A stretch of 64,000 nucleotides of DNA, from positions 62,001 through 126,000 of the forward strand of contig JAPLPE010000019.1 of the NCBI GenBank assembly GCA_026400355.1. Direction: 5' to 3'. Position 1 is the stretch's first letter, and every line of letters begins with the position of its first letter. The notes under the pieces were generated by a model. That model had not been told where the DNA came from. It searched no databases and saw nothing but the letters and a program-made list of their open reading frames with translations. Made by a program: the position numbers and the translations under genes. Positions 51,883 to 62,339 of the stretch are shown here, piece after piece. This stretch comes from Rhodobacterales bacterium (lineage in GTDB: Bacteria > Pseudomonadota > Alphaproteobacteria > Rhodobacterales > Rhodobacteraceae).

Positions 51883-51915
51883 CCGTGGCCGGGTCTGATC
51901 CGGCCACGGTCTTTG
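51883..51915 (+). terminator. Terminator between convergent genes
   Basis: Perfect 10-bp stem CCGTGGCCGG (51883-51892) / CCGGCCACGG (51900-51909) and TCTTTG on the plus-strand side. It serves the small lipoprotein gene and perhaps the convergent DMGDH-like gene. Confidence 0.7.
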
Positions 51916-51921
51916 CTGGTT

Positions 51922-54426
51922 CTAGCCGTCTATGCGGATCGCAGCGTTTGCCGGATCGTAGGGGCTGTCTTCGGTGATGACCGCGTCCCAGAGTTCGCGG
52001 AACATGCGGACCTTGAGTTTGGTGCCGACAGCGGCATGTTCGGGCTTGACGTAACCCATGCCGATGCTTTTCCCGAAGGCGACAGAGTAACCGCCCGAGG
52101 TGAGGCGGCCTACGCGGGTGCCGTCATCGGCAAACAGCACCTCTTTGCCCCAGGGATCGGCGTCTGTCGGGCCGTCGATCAGAAGCGTCACGCATTTGGA
52201 GCGGATGCCCACGGCCTCCATCCGGGTCTTGCCCTGGAAATCCTTGGACAGGTCGACGAAGCGGGGCAGGTCAGCTTCGAGCGGCGTGGCGTCGCGCCCC
52301 AGTTCGTTACCGAAGGCGCGGTAGGATTTTTCCTGACGGAGCCAGTTCTGGGCGCGGGCGCCTACGAGTTTCATGCCGTGGGCGGCACCGGCCTTTTCCA
52401 GCAGGTCGAAGAGGTAGTTCTGCATTTCGATCGGGTGGTGGAGTTCCCAGCCAAGTTCGCCGGTATAGGCCACGCGGATGGCGTTGACGGGGCACATGCC
52501 GAGTTCGATCTGCCGGGCCGAGAGCCAGGGGAAACGCTTGTTGGACAGGGCGGTTTCGGGGTCGGCGTCCTTGATGACGGATTTGAGCACGTCGCGGGAT
52601 TTCGGCCCGGCGATGGCAAAGACGCCCCATTGGGTGGTGACGTTCTGCACCTCGATCCGGCCGAATTCGGCCTCCTTGTCCGCGACGCATTTGCGCAGGT
52701 AGTCGCCGTCATAGTCCGTCCAGGCCCCGGCAGAGACAAGGTAGTATTCTGTCTCGGACAGCCGCACGATGGTATACTCGGTGCGGGTCGTGCCGGTCGG
52801 GGTCAGCGCGTAGGTCAGGTTGATGCGGCCGACCTTGGGCAGCTTGTTGCAGGTGAACCAGTCGAGGAAGGCGGTGGCACCCGCGCCCTTGACGATATGC
52901 TTGGTGAACGCTGTGGCGTCGATCAGGCCCACGCCGCCACGGATCGCCTTGGCCTCGTCCACCGCATATTGCCACCAGCCGCCGCGCCGGAAGGACCGGC
53001 TGGCGTGGTCGTCAAATCCCATCGGCGCATAGTAGATCGGGCGTTCCCAGCCGTTGACCTGACCGAATTGCGCGCCGCGGGCCTTTTGGCGGTCATAAGC
53101 GGGGGCGGTGCGGAGGGGCCTTGCGGCTTCGCGTTCCTCGTCGGGGTGGTGGAGGATGAAGACGTGGGAATAGCATTCCTCGTTCTTGCGGGCCGCATAT
53201 TCGGTCGTCATCCATGACCCGTAGCGTTTGGGGTCAAGCGAGGCCATGTCGATTTCGGCCTCACCTTCCACCATCTGCTGGGCGAGGTAGTAGCCGGTGC
53301 CGCCCGCTGCCGTAATGCCGAAGGAGAAGCCCTCGGCGAGCCACATGTTGCGCAGGCCGGGCGCAGGGCCGACAAGCGGGTTGCCGTCGGGCGTATAGCA
53401 GATCGGGCCGTTGAAATCGTCCTTGAGCCCCACGGTTTCGGACGAGGGGATGCGGTGGATCATCGACATGTATTCCGTCTCGATCCGTTCCAGATCGAGC
53501 GGGAAGAGATCGGCGCGGAAGCTGTCGGGGACACCGTATTCGAACCGGGCGGGGGCGTTCTGTTCATAGGGGCCAAGGATCCACCCGCCGCGTTCTTCGC
53601 GGACGTACCATTTGGCATCGGCGTCGCGCAGGACGGGGTGCTGGTCATGGGTCTTGCGCCATTCGACGAGCAGCGGGTCGGGTTCGGTGACGATGTACTG
53701 GTGTTCGACGGGGATGGCGGGGATCTTGATGCCGAGGAGTTTGGCGGTCCGCTGGGCGTGGTTGCCGGTTGCGGTGACGACGTGTTCGGCGTGAATGACG
53801 ACCTTGTCGTCGCCAGGGACGAGATTGCCGCCCTTTTCGACCATGTTGGTGACGGTTACATCCCAGTGGTCGCCCTTCCATTCATAGCCGTCGACCTGCC
53901 AGCGGCGTTCGATCATCACGCCGCGCTGTCGGGCACCCTTTGCCATGGCCATCGTCACGTCGGCCGGATTGATGTAGCCATCCGTGGGGTGGTAGATTGC
54001 GCCTTCGAGGTCATCGGTGCGGACGAGCGGCCAGCGGTCCTTGATGTCCTTGGCGGTCAGCCACTGGAACGGGACGTCACAGGTTTCGGCGGTGGTCGCA
54101 TAGACCATGTATTCGTCCATCCGCGCCCGTGTCTGGGCCATGCGGAGATTGCCCACGACGGCGAACCCGGCGTTGAGGCCCGTCTCGGCTTCGAGCGATT
54201 TGTAGAAATCGACCGAGTATTTGTGGATGTGGGTCGTGGCGAAGGACATGTTGAACAGGGGCAGAAGCCCCGCCGCATGCCATGTGGAACCCGAGGTCAG
54301 TTCGTCGCGTTCAAGGAGCATCACGTCAGACCACCCTGCCGCCGCAAGATGATAGGCGATGGACGTGCCGACCGCGCCCCCGCCGACGACGAGAGCTTTG
54401 ACATGGGTCTTGAGCGGGGCGTTCAT
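51922..54426 (-). CDS. Dimethylglycine/sarcosine dehydrogenase-like flavoprotein with GcvT domain
   Basis: 834 residues starting MNAPLKTHVKALVVGGGAVG with CAGGAG upstream. DAO-fold half (1-~420): FAD-binding GGGAVGTS, and SGSTWHAAGL, whose H50 matches the histidine covalently linked to FAD in DMGDH/SARDH. C-terminal half (~430-834) is a GcvT/tetrahydrofolate-binding region (VGLIDATAFTKHIVKGAGATAFLD, GVFAIAGPKSRDVLKSV, AYTGELGWELHHP, GRLTSGGYSVAFGKSIGMGYV). Such enzymes oxidatively demethylate N-methylglycines and pass the C1 unit to tetrahydrofolate. Specific substrate not determined; glycine-betaine breakdown is a reasonable setting. Confidence 0.88.
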   Translation of the reverse strand: MNAPLKTHVKALVVGGGAVGTSIAYHLAAAGWSDVMLLERDELTSGSTWHAAGLLPLFNMSFATTHIHKYSVDFYKSLEAETGLNAGFAVVGNLRMAQTRARMDEYMVYATTAETCDVPFQWLTAKDIKDRWPLVRTDDLEGAIYHPTDGYINPADVTMAMAKGARQRGVMIERRWQVDGYEWKGDHWDVTVTNMVEKGGNLVPGDDKVVIHAEHVVTATGNHAQRTAKLLGIKIPAIPVEHQYIVTEPDPLLVEWRKTHDQHPVLRDADAKWYVREERGGWILGPYEQNAPARFEYGVPDSFRADLFPLDLERIETEYMSMIHRIPSSETVGLKDDFNGPICYTPDGNPLVGPAPGLRNMWLAEGFSFGITAAGGTGYYLAQQMVEGEAEIDMASLDPKRYGSWMTTEYAARKNEECYSHVFILHHPDEEREAARPLRTAPAYDRQKARGAQFGQVNGWERPIYYAPMGFDDHASRSFRRGGWWQYAVDEAKAIRGGVGLIDATAFTKHIVKGAGATAFLDWFTCNKLPKVGRINLTYALTPTGTTRTEYTIVRLSETEYYLVSAGAWTDYDGDYLRKCVADKEAEFGRIEVQNVTTQWGVFAIAGPKSRDVLKSVIKDADPETALSNKRFPWLSARQIELGMCPVNAIRVAYTGELGWELHHPIEMQNYLFDLLEKAGAAHGMKLVGARAQNWLRQEKSYRAFGNELGRDATPLEADLPRFVDLSKDFQGKTRMEAVGIRSKCVTLLIDGPTDADPWGKEVLFADDGTRVGRLTSGGYSVAFGKSIGMGYVKPEHAAVGTKLKVRMFRELWDAVITEDSPYDPANAAIRIDG

Positions 54427-54606
54427 GGGGCAGACTCCTGGAGGGCGGGATGGCTCGGCTGCAATCTGGCCTATCACGGGGGCAAAGGCGACAGCCAGCC
54501 GACCTGTCGCGGCGTGAATGCGACCATGGGCCGGGTCTGGAAAGCCTGGCTGAACCGGTTGCGGGCGTCCGTGGCCTCATCCTGACGCGGCGTAGTGTGT
54601 GTGATC

Positions 54607-55235
54607 ATGCGAATGAAACTGCGGGATGCGGCGGAACTGGTGCGGCCGGCCTTTCGCGCTCCCGCCGTTGCGGGCGAAGGTGACGAAGGGGGCAAAGGGC
54701 TGCCTGACGACGGCTGATGTGCTGATCATCCCCGCCAGGAACGGGTTCAGCGACTGGACGGCATATAACCTCAAGGCGTTCAGCATCCAGTGGGCATGGC
54801 TGGGATCGGACAAGCTGAACCCGTGGATCGGGGCGGCGACGTGGCACATGGGGTTTGCCGAACATGCGCTGGAGGTGGCGAAGTTCCTGAACACGCGGCG
54901 GCCGAAGTTTGTGATCGGCTATTCCCTGGGGGCGGCTTCGGCGCAGATCTCTGGCGCGCGTTATCAGGTGCCCACGGTGGCCTTTGCCGCGCCGTGCCCG
55001 ATGATGGGCAAGCTGCCCATTCCGGGCAAAGCGTGGGTGATGGACTTTGTCCATACGGATGACGTGATCGGGCCGGTGCTGGAACAATGGGTGGGGTTAC
55101 GGTGGCTGGGCGGGGTGCGGTCGCTGTTGCCGCCGAAGGGGCGGCTTCAGCCATGCAATGCCGGACTGCATCGCGGCGTCGCAACACCGGCTGGCCAAGG
55201 GTGATCTGGCGCAGGACTGGGCTCTGATGCCGTGA
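54607..55235 (+). pseudogene. Alpha/beta-hydrolase-like gene with two frameshifts
   Basis: Three frames together read as one ~200-residue protein: MRMKLRDAAELVRPAFRA from ATG 54607, a shift before GCLTTADVLIIPARNGFSDW, then FVIGYSLGAASAQISG (a GxSxG lipase elbow with the nucleophile Ser) and LGGVRSLLPPKG, and a second shift near 55140 that gives HAMPDCIAASQHRLAKGDLA to TGA 55233-55235. The function of the intact family is unknown. The shifts could be sequencing errors, but an IS remnant lies 130 bp downstream. Confidence 0.6.
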
Positions 55236-55366
55236 GGTGGTGGGGTAAAGAAATGAGGCTGGAGAGGGATCGGGTTGTCTGCTTGGGGATTCATGGGCTT
55301 GACCCTATGGGAGGCATTATGGCACGGATTGACAGACGGTCGGACTTCCCCAGTCTCGGGACAGAC

Positions 55367-55838
55367 CTATCCTGCGACCTTCGTGACAGGGACGCCGAGC
55401 GCGGTGTAGCCGTTCAGGACGGCCACACGGACCCTCCTCAGTACACCCTCACCCTCCGCCTTGATCACCGTGCTGTCGAACAGCAGGTGCAACGGGCCTG
55501 CTGAACCGCGATAGGGGATGTTGACCTTCTGGATCATCTGGCGGCGGCTCCGCGTGCCGAAGTCCGGCACAGCCCGGTCCAGACCGATCAGGTTCAACAA
55601 GCTCCCGACGAAGCCGGTCGTCTGCTTGAGCGCCATGCCGAAAAGGACCTTCATCGTCAGGCAGGTCTGGACGACAGCATCACTTCAGACGGGCTGTCGA
55701 CCCCGCTTGCCGGTCGGCTGCGCCGCCCACGTCATTTCTGGTTCAAACCAGATCACCAGCGATCCCCGACGCTTGAGTACCTTGTTTTGGGCGGGCCAGT
55801 TCAGGGTCTTGCAGGTCGGCGTGTTCAGTCTGCTCACG
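55367..55838 (-). pseudogene. IS5-type transposase remnant, nonsense-mutated and internally deleted
   Basis: Reading from GTG 55838: RLNTPTCKTLNWPAQNKVLK, RRGSLVIWFEPEMTWAAQPT, then RGRQPV and a TGA where the family usually has Tyr. The frame resumes LFGMALKQTTGFVGSLLNLI, then RAVPDFGTRSRRQ, KVNIPYRGSAGPLHLLFDST and KAEGEG. After that it jumps to VAVLNGYTALGVPVTKVAG, skipping the catalytic core expected in IS5 transposases. So at least one stop and one large deletion. Not functional. The right end probably lies near 55900, where GGCTCTGTCACACAAATC occurs on the minus strand; the left end was not found. Confidence 0.65.
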
Positions 55839-55959
55839 CAATCCAGCTATCACATTGGATTCATGCGATGAATCCCTCAAGAGATTTGTGTGACAGAGCC
55901 CATGGGTTTGGTCAAGAGACCGTAATGGGTAAGCGCAGCGGGTCAATGCGGGGGTATCT

Positions 55960-56771
<812 letters not shown>

Positions 56772-56947
56772 TCACCGGCCCCTGCCGGGTTGGTTGTGAG
56801 GGCGACTTTGCGGATTTGGCGGCGGATCGCAAGGCCTTGCCGCTTTACCCCTTGTTCACCGCTTCCGGCCAGACTGCTGGGGGACGAACTGCGGAGGCTG
56901 CCCTGACCCTGGTGATTGTGATCCTTGCGCTTGTTGTCCTGTGGCGG

Positions 56948-57934
56948 TCACAGCATCCCCGGCACGACCAGATCTGGCGGGCGGTGGCCATCGGCGAAGG
57001 TCTTGATATTGATGATGACTTTCTCGCCCATCTCGATCCGGCCTTCGACGGTGGCCGAGCCCATATGGGGCAGAAGGACGACGTTGGGCAGTTCGCGCAG
57101 GCGCGGGTTCACTTTGGCCCCGCGTTCATAGACGTCAAGGCCGGCGCCCGCGATTTCGTGGGCACGAAGCATGCGGGTGAGGGCATTTTCGTCGATCACC
57201 TCGCCGCGCGAGGTGTTCACGATGACGGCGGAGGGCTTCATCAGCTTGAGCCTGCGGGCGTTCATCAGGTGGAAGGTCGAAGGCGTATGCGGGCAGTTGA
57301 TCGAGAGCACGTCCATCCGGGCGACCATCTGGTCGAGGCTTTCCCAGTAGGTGGCCTCGAGCGCCTCTTCGACTTCGGGGCGGAGGCGATTGCGGTTGTG
57401 GTAATGGATCTGCATGCCGAAGGCGCGGGCACGGCGGGCCACGGCCTGACCAATGCGGCCCATGCCGAGGATGCCAAGCCGCCGCCCGCCGATCCGCCCG
57501 CCCAAGAGCGCCATGGGCGCCCAGCCGTGCCATTCGCCGGTCTGCATCAGATGAAGCCCTTCGGGGATGCGGCGAGTCACGGCGAGGATGAGGGCCAGCG
57601 TCATGTCAGCGGTATCTTCGGTTACGACGCCGGGAGTGTTGGAGACGAGGATGCCGCGCTGCCGGGCGGTGGCCACGTCGATATGGTCAACCCCTGCCCC
57701 GTAGTTGGCGATGAGTTTCAGATTCTCGCCCGCCTGAGCCAGAAGACCCGTGTCGATGGTATCGCTGAGCGAGGGGACGATCACGTCGGCGGTGGCAAAG
57801 GCCGCAGCCAGCGCTTCGCGCGTCATGGGGGTATCGTCGTCGCGGAGCGTGACGTGAAAGAGTTCCTTCATCCGCGTCTCGACAATCGCGGGCAACCGTC
57901 GCGTCACGACAACACTCAACCGTTTCGATGGCAT
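56948..57934 (-). CDS. D-2-hydroxyacid dehydrogenase (glyoxylate/hydroxypyruvate reductase type)
   Basis: 328 residues starting MPSKRLSVVVTRRLPAIVET. NAD(P)-binding LGILGMGRIGQAVARRARAF; catalytic Arg in NTSRGEVIDENAL, Glu in AGLDVYERGAKV, and His in LLPHMGSAT. GAGVDHIDVATARQRGI and SNTPGVVTEDTADMTLAL fit the GyaR/D-glycerate dehydrogenase branch. ATG 57934 follows AGGAG. Divergent from the SH3 protein gene. Confidence 0.88.
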   Translation of the reverse strand: MPSKRLSVVVTRRLPAIVETRMKELFHVTLRDDDTPMTREALAAAFATADVIVPSLSDTIDTGLLAQAGENLKLIANYGAGVDHIDVATARQRGILVSNTPGVVTEDTADMTLALILAVTRRIPEGLHLMQTGEWHGWAPMALLGGRIGGRRLGILGMGRIGQAVARRARAFGMQIHYHNRNRLRPEVEEALEATYWESLDQMVARMDVLSINCPHTPSTFHLMNARRLKLMKPSAVIVNTSRGEVIDENALTRMLRAHEIAGAGLDVYERGAKVNPRLRELPNVVLLPHMGSATVEGRIEMGEKVIINIKTFADGHRPPDLVVPGML

Positions 57935-58045
57935 CGGGAACGCTCCTTGACTTTCAACGGCCGGGTTTTGGTGGCAGGTTGCCAGCCAGGGACGCGACGC
58001 ACAAGAACAACGCGCCCGGCGGCAGAGGCAAGAAGCAGGTTGCGG

Positions 58046-58738
58046 ATGAATTCGCGGAGATGGGCAGGCCCGCTTGCGGCCGTTGTGATCGCGCTTTCCG
58101 CGACGACGCAAGCATTTTCGCAGGAGATTGCCACGGAACTGCGCCCCCAAGCGCGCCCGGCCTCGCTTGTCATTCCCGATGACGTGATCGCGGCCGAGGA
58201 TGCGGCGATGGCTGCCGATACCGAAGCGGCGCTTTTGCAGGCGAGTGCGGTGGCCGAGGATACGGTCGTGGCCGCAGAAAAGGTCATGGAAGCCAGTGCA
58301 GAGGGGCCGGTTGTGGGGCCGGAGACGAATCTGCCGCTGCCGCGCTTTGTCTCGCTCAAGACCAACGAGGGCAACGTGCGGCGGGGGCCATCGCTGTCGC
58401 ACCGGATCGACTGGGTCTTTGTGCGCGAGGACATGCCGCTGCAGATCACGGCGGAGTATGGCCACTGGCGTCGCGTCATCGACCGCGAGGGACTGGGCGG
58501 TTGGGTGCATTACTCGCTTCTGTCCGGGACGCGGACAGTGATCGTGGATCAGGACATGCTGCCGCTTTTGAACCGGCCACAAGAGGGCGCGACCGAGAAT
58601 GCGCGGCTGGAGCAGGGCGTGATCGCGTTTCTGGACGAATGCTCCTTGGACTGGTGCCAGATCCATGCGGGGGGCTTTGCCGGATGGGTGCGCAAGACCT
58701 CGGTCTGGGGTGTGGAGGCGGACGAAATCCGCGAGTGA
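58046..58738 (+). CDS. Exported SH3-domain protein
   Basis: 230 residues starting MNSRRWAGPLAAVVIALSAT with signal cleavage near TQAFSQE. A ~75-residue acidic, Ala-rich linker precedes an SH3b domain (LPRFVSLKTNEGNVRRGPSL, VFVREDMPLQITAEYGHWRRV, GGWVHYSLLSGTRTVIV) and a second half-repeat (DWCQIHAGGFAGWVRKTSVWG). Bacterial SH3 domains of this kind bind cell-wall peptides; likely periplasmic. Start ATG follows GCAGG; an in-frame TTG at 58040 is also possible. Confidence 0.85.
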   Translation: MNSRRWAGPLAAVVIALSATTQAFSQEIATELRPQARPASLVIPDDVIAAEDAAMAADTEAALLQASAVAEDTVVAAEKVMEASAEGPVVGPETNLPLPRFVSLKTNEGNVRRGPSLSHRIDWVFVREDMPLQITAEYGHWRRVIDREGLGGWVHYSLLSGTRTVIVDQDMLPLLNRPQEGATENARLEQGVIAFLDECSLDWCQIHAGGFAGWVRKTSVWGVEADEIRE

Positions 58739-58778
58739 TCTTGTCGCCGCAGCGCGGCATCGTTAGGGGCGGGGGACG

Positions 58779-59693
58779 ATGAATACGCACCGCCAGCACG
58801 AGAACCAGTTGAACCTGTCCGCCGGCGTGCTGTCGGTGACGGTGGCCTTTGTGCTGGTGCTGGCCAAGCTTTGGGCGTTGCAGCAGACGGGGGCGCTGTC
58901 GATTGCGGCGACGCTGGCCGATTCGGCGCTTGACCTGATGATGTCTTTGGGCGGGCTTGCGGCGATCGCCTATGCAGCGCGGCCTGCGGATGAGGATCAT
59001 GCCTTTGGCCATACATCGGCCGAGGATCTGGCGGCGCTGGCGCAGTCGTTCTTTATCCTGATTTCGGCGGGCGTCATCAGTGTCGCCGCCGTGCTGCGCC
59101 TGCTGGCCCCCGAGGCACCGGTGATTGCGTCCGAAGGGGCTGGGATGGCGGTGATCGGGTTTTCCATCATCCTCACGGCGGGGCTGGTCCTGTGGCAGCG
59201 GCGGGTGGCGCGGGTCACGGGAAGCAAGGTGGTGGCGGCGGATTCGCTTCATTACATCGGTGACCTGATCCCGAATATCGGGGCGATCATCGCACTTTGG
59301 GCCTCGGCGGCGCTTGAGCTGACGCGGATCGATTCCGTGGTGGCGCTATTTGCGGCGAGCCTGATGGTGTTTGGGGCGCTGGGGATCGGCAAGGCCGCTC
59401 TTGACGCGCTGATGGACCGGCGGGCCGACCCCAAGGTGATAGCCGGGATCGAAGAGATTGCGCGTACCTTTCCGGGCGTTCATGGGTTTCATGACCTCAA
59501 GACGCGGGTTGCGGGGAGCCGGATCTTTGTGAACATGCATATCGAACTGGACGGCAGTCAGACGCTGGACGAAGCCCATGCCATTGGCGCGGCACTGCGC
59601 CGGGCGATCATTGCGGCCTATCCCAAGGCGGATGTGCTGATCCACAAGGACCCCGTCGGGGTGCAGCCGCATCCGGATGATCCGACGTGGTAG
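58779..59693 (+). CDS. Cation diffusion facilitator (FieF-type) metal exporter
   Basis: 304 residues, six predicted helices and a cytoplasmic C-terminal domain. TLADSALDLMMSLGG and DHAFGHTSAEDLAALAQS, then VAADSLHYIGDLIPNIGAI provide the transport-site Asp/His pairs of CDF proteins; the C-terminal domain has HGFHDLKTRVAGSRIFVNMHIELDG and YPKADVLIHKDP. Likely exports Zn2+, Fe2+ or similar by proton antiport. Start ATG follows GGGGG. Confidence 0.9.
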   Translation: MNTHRQHENQLNLSAGVLSVTVAFVLVLAKLWALQQTGALSIAATLADSALDLMMSLGGLAAIAYAARPADEDHAFGHTSAEDLAALAQSFFILISAGVISVAAVLRLLAPEAPVIASEGAGMAVIGFSIILTAGLVLWQRRVARVTGSKVVAADSLHYIGDLIPNIGAIIALWASAALELTRIDSVVALFAASLMVFGALGIGKAALDALMDRRADPKVIAGIEEIARTFPGVHGFHDLKTRVAGSRIFVNMHIELDGSQTLDEAHAIGAALRRAIIAAYPKADVLIHKDPVGVQPHPDDPTW

Positions 59694-59927
59694 CGCCGTT
59701 TCGGGCTTTCGGTGTGGAGCGGGGCGGGGTCTTGGTGCCGGGCGCTGGCGAGGTCCCGGGGGAGTTCTGCGAGCGTGCCGGAATGGTACAGGGGGCGACG
59801 CCCTGCGGCGGAACGCCGTTAGGGGCCCTTGTCCTGCGAAAAGCAGCAGGACGGGGTTCGGGTTGGGTGTTGGGCCCGGGGTCCTGTCCTGCCCTGGCGC
59901 CGTGGCAGGGCAGAAGAACCTGTGGGA
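59694..59927. other. Convergent intergenic region with hairpins
   Basis: 234 bp with no gene. A 7-bp stem GTCCTGC/GCAGGAC (59831-59852) and an 8-bp stem CTGCCCTG/CAGGGCAG (59889-59913) lie between the CDF gene and the convergent M3 peptidase gene; together they could stop transcription from both sides. No T-runs. Confidence 0.5.
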
Positions 59928-61955
59928 TCAGGCAGCGTCCAGCAGGCCCCGGCCTTTGAGAAGGGCTTCAACGCCAGGCATGCGGCCGCGGAATCGGGCG
60001 TAGAGGACGGCGGCGTCCTCGGACCCGCCGGCGGAGAGTATGTTTTCCTCAAGGCTGGCCGCGAGGGTGGCGTGGAAGGGATTGCCGGCCTCTTCGAAGG
60101 CGGCGAAGGCATCGGCGTCCATGACTTCGGACCACATGTAGCTGTAATAGCCCGAGGAATAGCCGTCGCCGGAGAAGACATGGGCGAAGTGGGGCGCAGC
60201 GTGGCGCATGCGGATGGCGCGGGGCATGCCGAGGCTTTCGAGGATTTCGGCCTGTTTCTGCATCGGGTCAGCAGGGGCCGGGCCGTCGTGGAATTCGAGA
60301 TCGACGAGGGCTGAGGAGACATATTCGACGGTCTGGAAGCCCATGTCATAGGTCGCTGCCTTGAGCAGGCGGTCGAGGAGGTCCTCGGGCATGGGTTCGC
60401 CGGTTGTCGCATGGGTGGCGAATTCCGACAGGACGGCGGGCACTTCGAGCCAGTGTTCGTAAAGCTGGCTTGGCAGTTCAACGAAATCGCGGGCGACCGA
60501 GGTGCCCGAGATGGATTCATAGGTCACGTTCGAGAGCATCTGGTGCAGGGCGTGACCGAATTCGTGGAAGAGTGTGCGGGCGTCCTCATAGGAGAGGAGC
60601 GCAGGTTCGCCCGCCGCCGGTTTGGCAAAGTTGCAGACGTTGATGACATGCGGCTTGAGGTCGGCGACGAGGCGCTGCTGGTTCTGCAGAGCCGAGCACC
60701 ATGCGCCGGACTGTTTGGAGGGGCGGGCGAAGTAGTCGCCGATGAAGACGGCCAGATGCTGGCCGTTGCGGGTCACGTCCCAGACGCGGACGTCGGGATG
60801 GTAAAGGGGGGCCTCAACCGGGGTGAAGTACAGGCCGAAGAGGCGGGTTGCGCAGGCGAAGGAGGCTTCGATCATGCGTTCGAGCTGCAGGTATGGCTTG
60901 AGTTGCGCCTCATCCAGATCGTGTTCGGCCTTTCGGCGCTTTTCGGCATAGTAGCGCCAGTCCCATGCCTCAAGCGGACCAGCGATGCCGTCGGCGTGGA
61001 GCATGGATTCGAGGGCGGCGGCATCGGAGAGGGCGGCCTCGCGGGCAGGGGTCCAGACCTGAAGGAGGAGGTCGCGGACGGCGGCGGGGGTGCCGGCCAT
61101 TTCGGTTTCAAGCTTGTAGGCTGCAAAGTTGGCGTAACCGAGAAGCTGGGCGCGTTCTTCGCGGAGGCGGAGAGTTTCAGCCACGATCTCGCGGTTGTCG
61201 GTGGCTGTGCCGTTGGCGCCTCGGGCGACCCAGGCCTCGTACGCCTTTTGCCGCAGGGCGCGGTTTGGGGAGAATTGCAGGAACGGAACGATGAGCGAGC
61301 GGGAGAGCGTGACGATAGGGCCTGACGCGCCCCGGTCCTGTCCGGCGGCGCGGGCGGTGGCTGCGACGAAAACGGGAAGCTGGGCAAGGTCAGCGTCCGA
61401 CAGAGGCATGGACCAGTCGCGTTCGTCGGCCAGGATGTTCTGGGTGAACTGGGTACCGAGGACGGCGAGGCGGGATTTCACCTCGGTCATGCGGGATTCC
61501 TGATCGCCCTCAAGCTGGGCGCCGGCGCGGACAAAGGCGCGGCGGGTGAGCATCAGGACGCGGGCCTGTTCGGGCGTGAGGCCGAGCGTGTCGCGTTGCT
61601 GCCAGAGGGAGTCGACACGGGCGAAGAGGGCCTTGTTCGAGGTGACTTCGGACCCGTAGGCGGAGAGGAGGGGGGCGAAGTCGCGTTCCAGCGCCTCACG
61701 CGCGGGGTTGCTGTCGGCGCCGGCAACTGTCCCGAAGGCGGAAAGGACACGGTTCAGGGTTGCATCGGCCATTTCCAGCGCCTCGATCGTGTTGACGAAA
61801 CTGGGCGCGTCAGGGTTGCCGGTGATGGCGGCGATGTTGGCGCGGGACCGGGCAATCGCCTCGTTCACGGCGGGGGCGTAGTCTTCGTCGCGGATGAAGT
61901 CGAAGGGGGGCAGGCCGAAGGGCGTGGTCCAGAGGGCGAGCAGGGGATTGGTCAT
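59928..61955 (-). CDS. M3-family oligopeptidase (PrlC/Dcp-like)
   Basis: 675 residues. The zinc site TLFHEFGHALHQML (HExxH) with a downstream glutamate; RDFVELPSQLYEHWL and SGYYSYMWSEVMDADAFAAFEEAGNPF are typical of oligopeptidase A and peptidyl-dipeptidase Dcp. Degrades small cytoplasmic peptides. Start follows AAAGGAG. Convergent with the CDF gene. Confidence 0.93.
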   Translation of the reverse strand: MTNPLLALWTTPFGLPPFDFIRDEDYAPAVNEAIARSRANIAAITGNPDAPSFVNTIEALEMADATLNRVLSAFGTVAGADSNPAREALERDFAPLLSAYGSEVTSNKALFARVDSLWQQRDTLGLTPEQARVLMLTRRAFVRAGAQLEGDQESRMTEVKSRLAVLGTQFTQNILADERDWSMPLSDADLAQLPVFVAATARAAGQDRGASGPIVTLSRSLIVPFLQFSPNRALRQKAYEAWVARGANGTATDNREIVAETLRLREERAQLLGYANFAAYKLETEMAGTPAAVRDLLLQVWTPAREAALSDAAALESMLHADGIAGPLEAWDWRYYAEKRRKAEHDLDEAQLKPYLQLERMIEASFACATRLFGLYFTPVEAPLYHPDVRVWDVTRNGQHLAVFIGDYFARPSKQSGAWCSALQNQQRLVADLKPHVINVCNFAKPAAGEPALLSYEDARTLFHEFGHALHQMLSNVTYESISGTSVARDFVELPSQLYEHWLEVPAVLSEFATHATTGEPMPEDLLDRLLKAATYDMGFQTVEYVSSALVDLEFHDGPAPADPMQKQAEILESLGMPRAIRMRHAAPHFAHVFSGDGYSSGYYSYMWSEVMDADAFAAFEEAGNPFHATLAASLEENILSAGGSEDAAVLYARFRGRMPGVEALLKGRGLLDAA

Positions 61956-62051
61956 GGCGGGACTCCTTTGGAAGCAAACCTAGGCGCGGCGGCGGCGTGA
62001 TGCCACACCTGCCGTTGGGGTTCATGTGAAAAAGCCGGTGTCCCGCGGCGC

Positions 62052-62313
62052 TATGGCCGGGTGAAGACCGACATCGCCAAGGTCGGCATTTCGCGGATGC
62101 GGGCCTTGTCTTCGCCCGAGGGGCGTTGGGAGATGGCGAGTGCGATCTGCTTGCCAAGGTCTCCTGCCCCCGCCGCGACGGGCGTTCGCCGATCCCCTCG
62201 CCCGTGTCACGGGCCGATTGCAGGAAGGCGGGATAGGCGGCCTGTCCGGCGGCGTCGATCTTTTCCACCCGCGCGCGTGTCAGCGGCCCTAGACGGTGCC
62301 TGCCCGCCCGCAT
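62052..62313 (-). pseudogene. Gene remnant with one frameshift, family unknown
   Basis: Two minus-strand frames join into one plausible C-terminus: RVEKIDAAGQAAYPAFLQSA to RDTGEGIGERP, then, after a one-base shift near 62175, AGDLGKQIALAISQRPSGED to MPTLAMSVFTRP and a TAG. No start codon or N-terminal part is visible. I do not recognise the family. Confidence 0.4.
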
Positions 62314-62339
62314 CGTGCAGAACAGGCAGCCCGAGGCTG

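Noticed and set aside
55300-55900. Terminal inverted repeats of the IS5-type remnant
   Set aside because: CTTGACC-containing strings near 55300 and 55915 looked like partial matches, but they need gaps to align, so the ends cannot be claimed.
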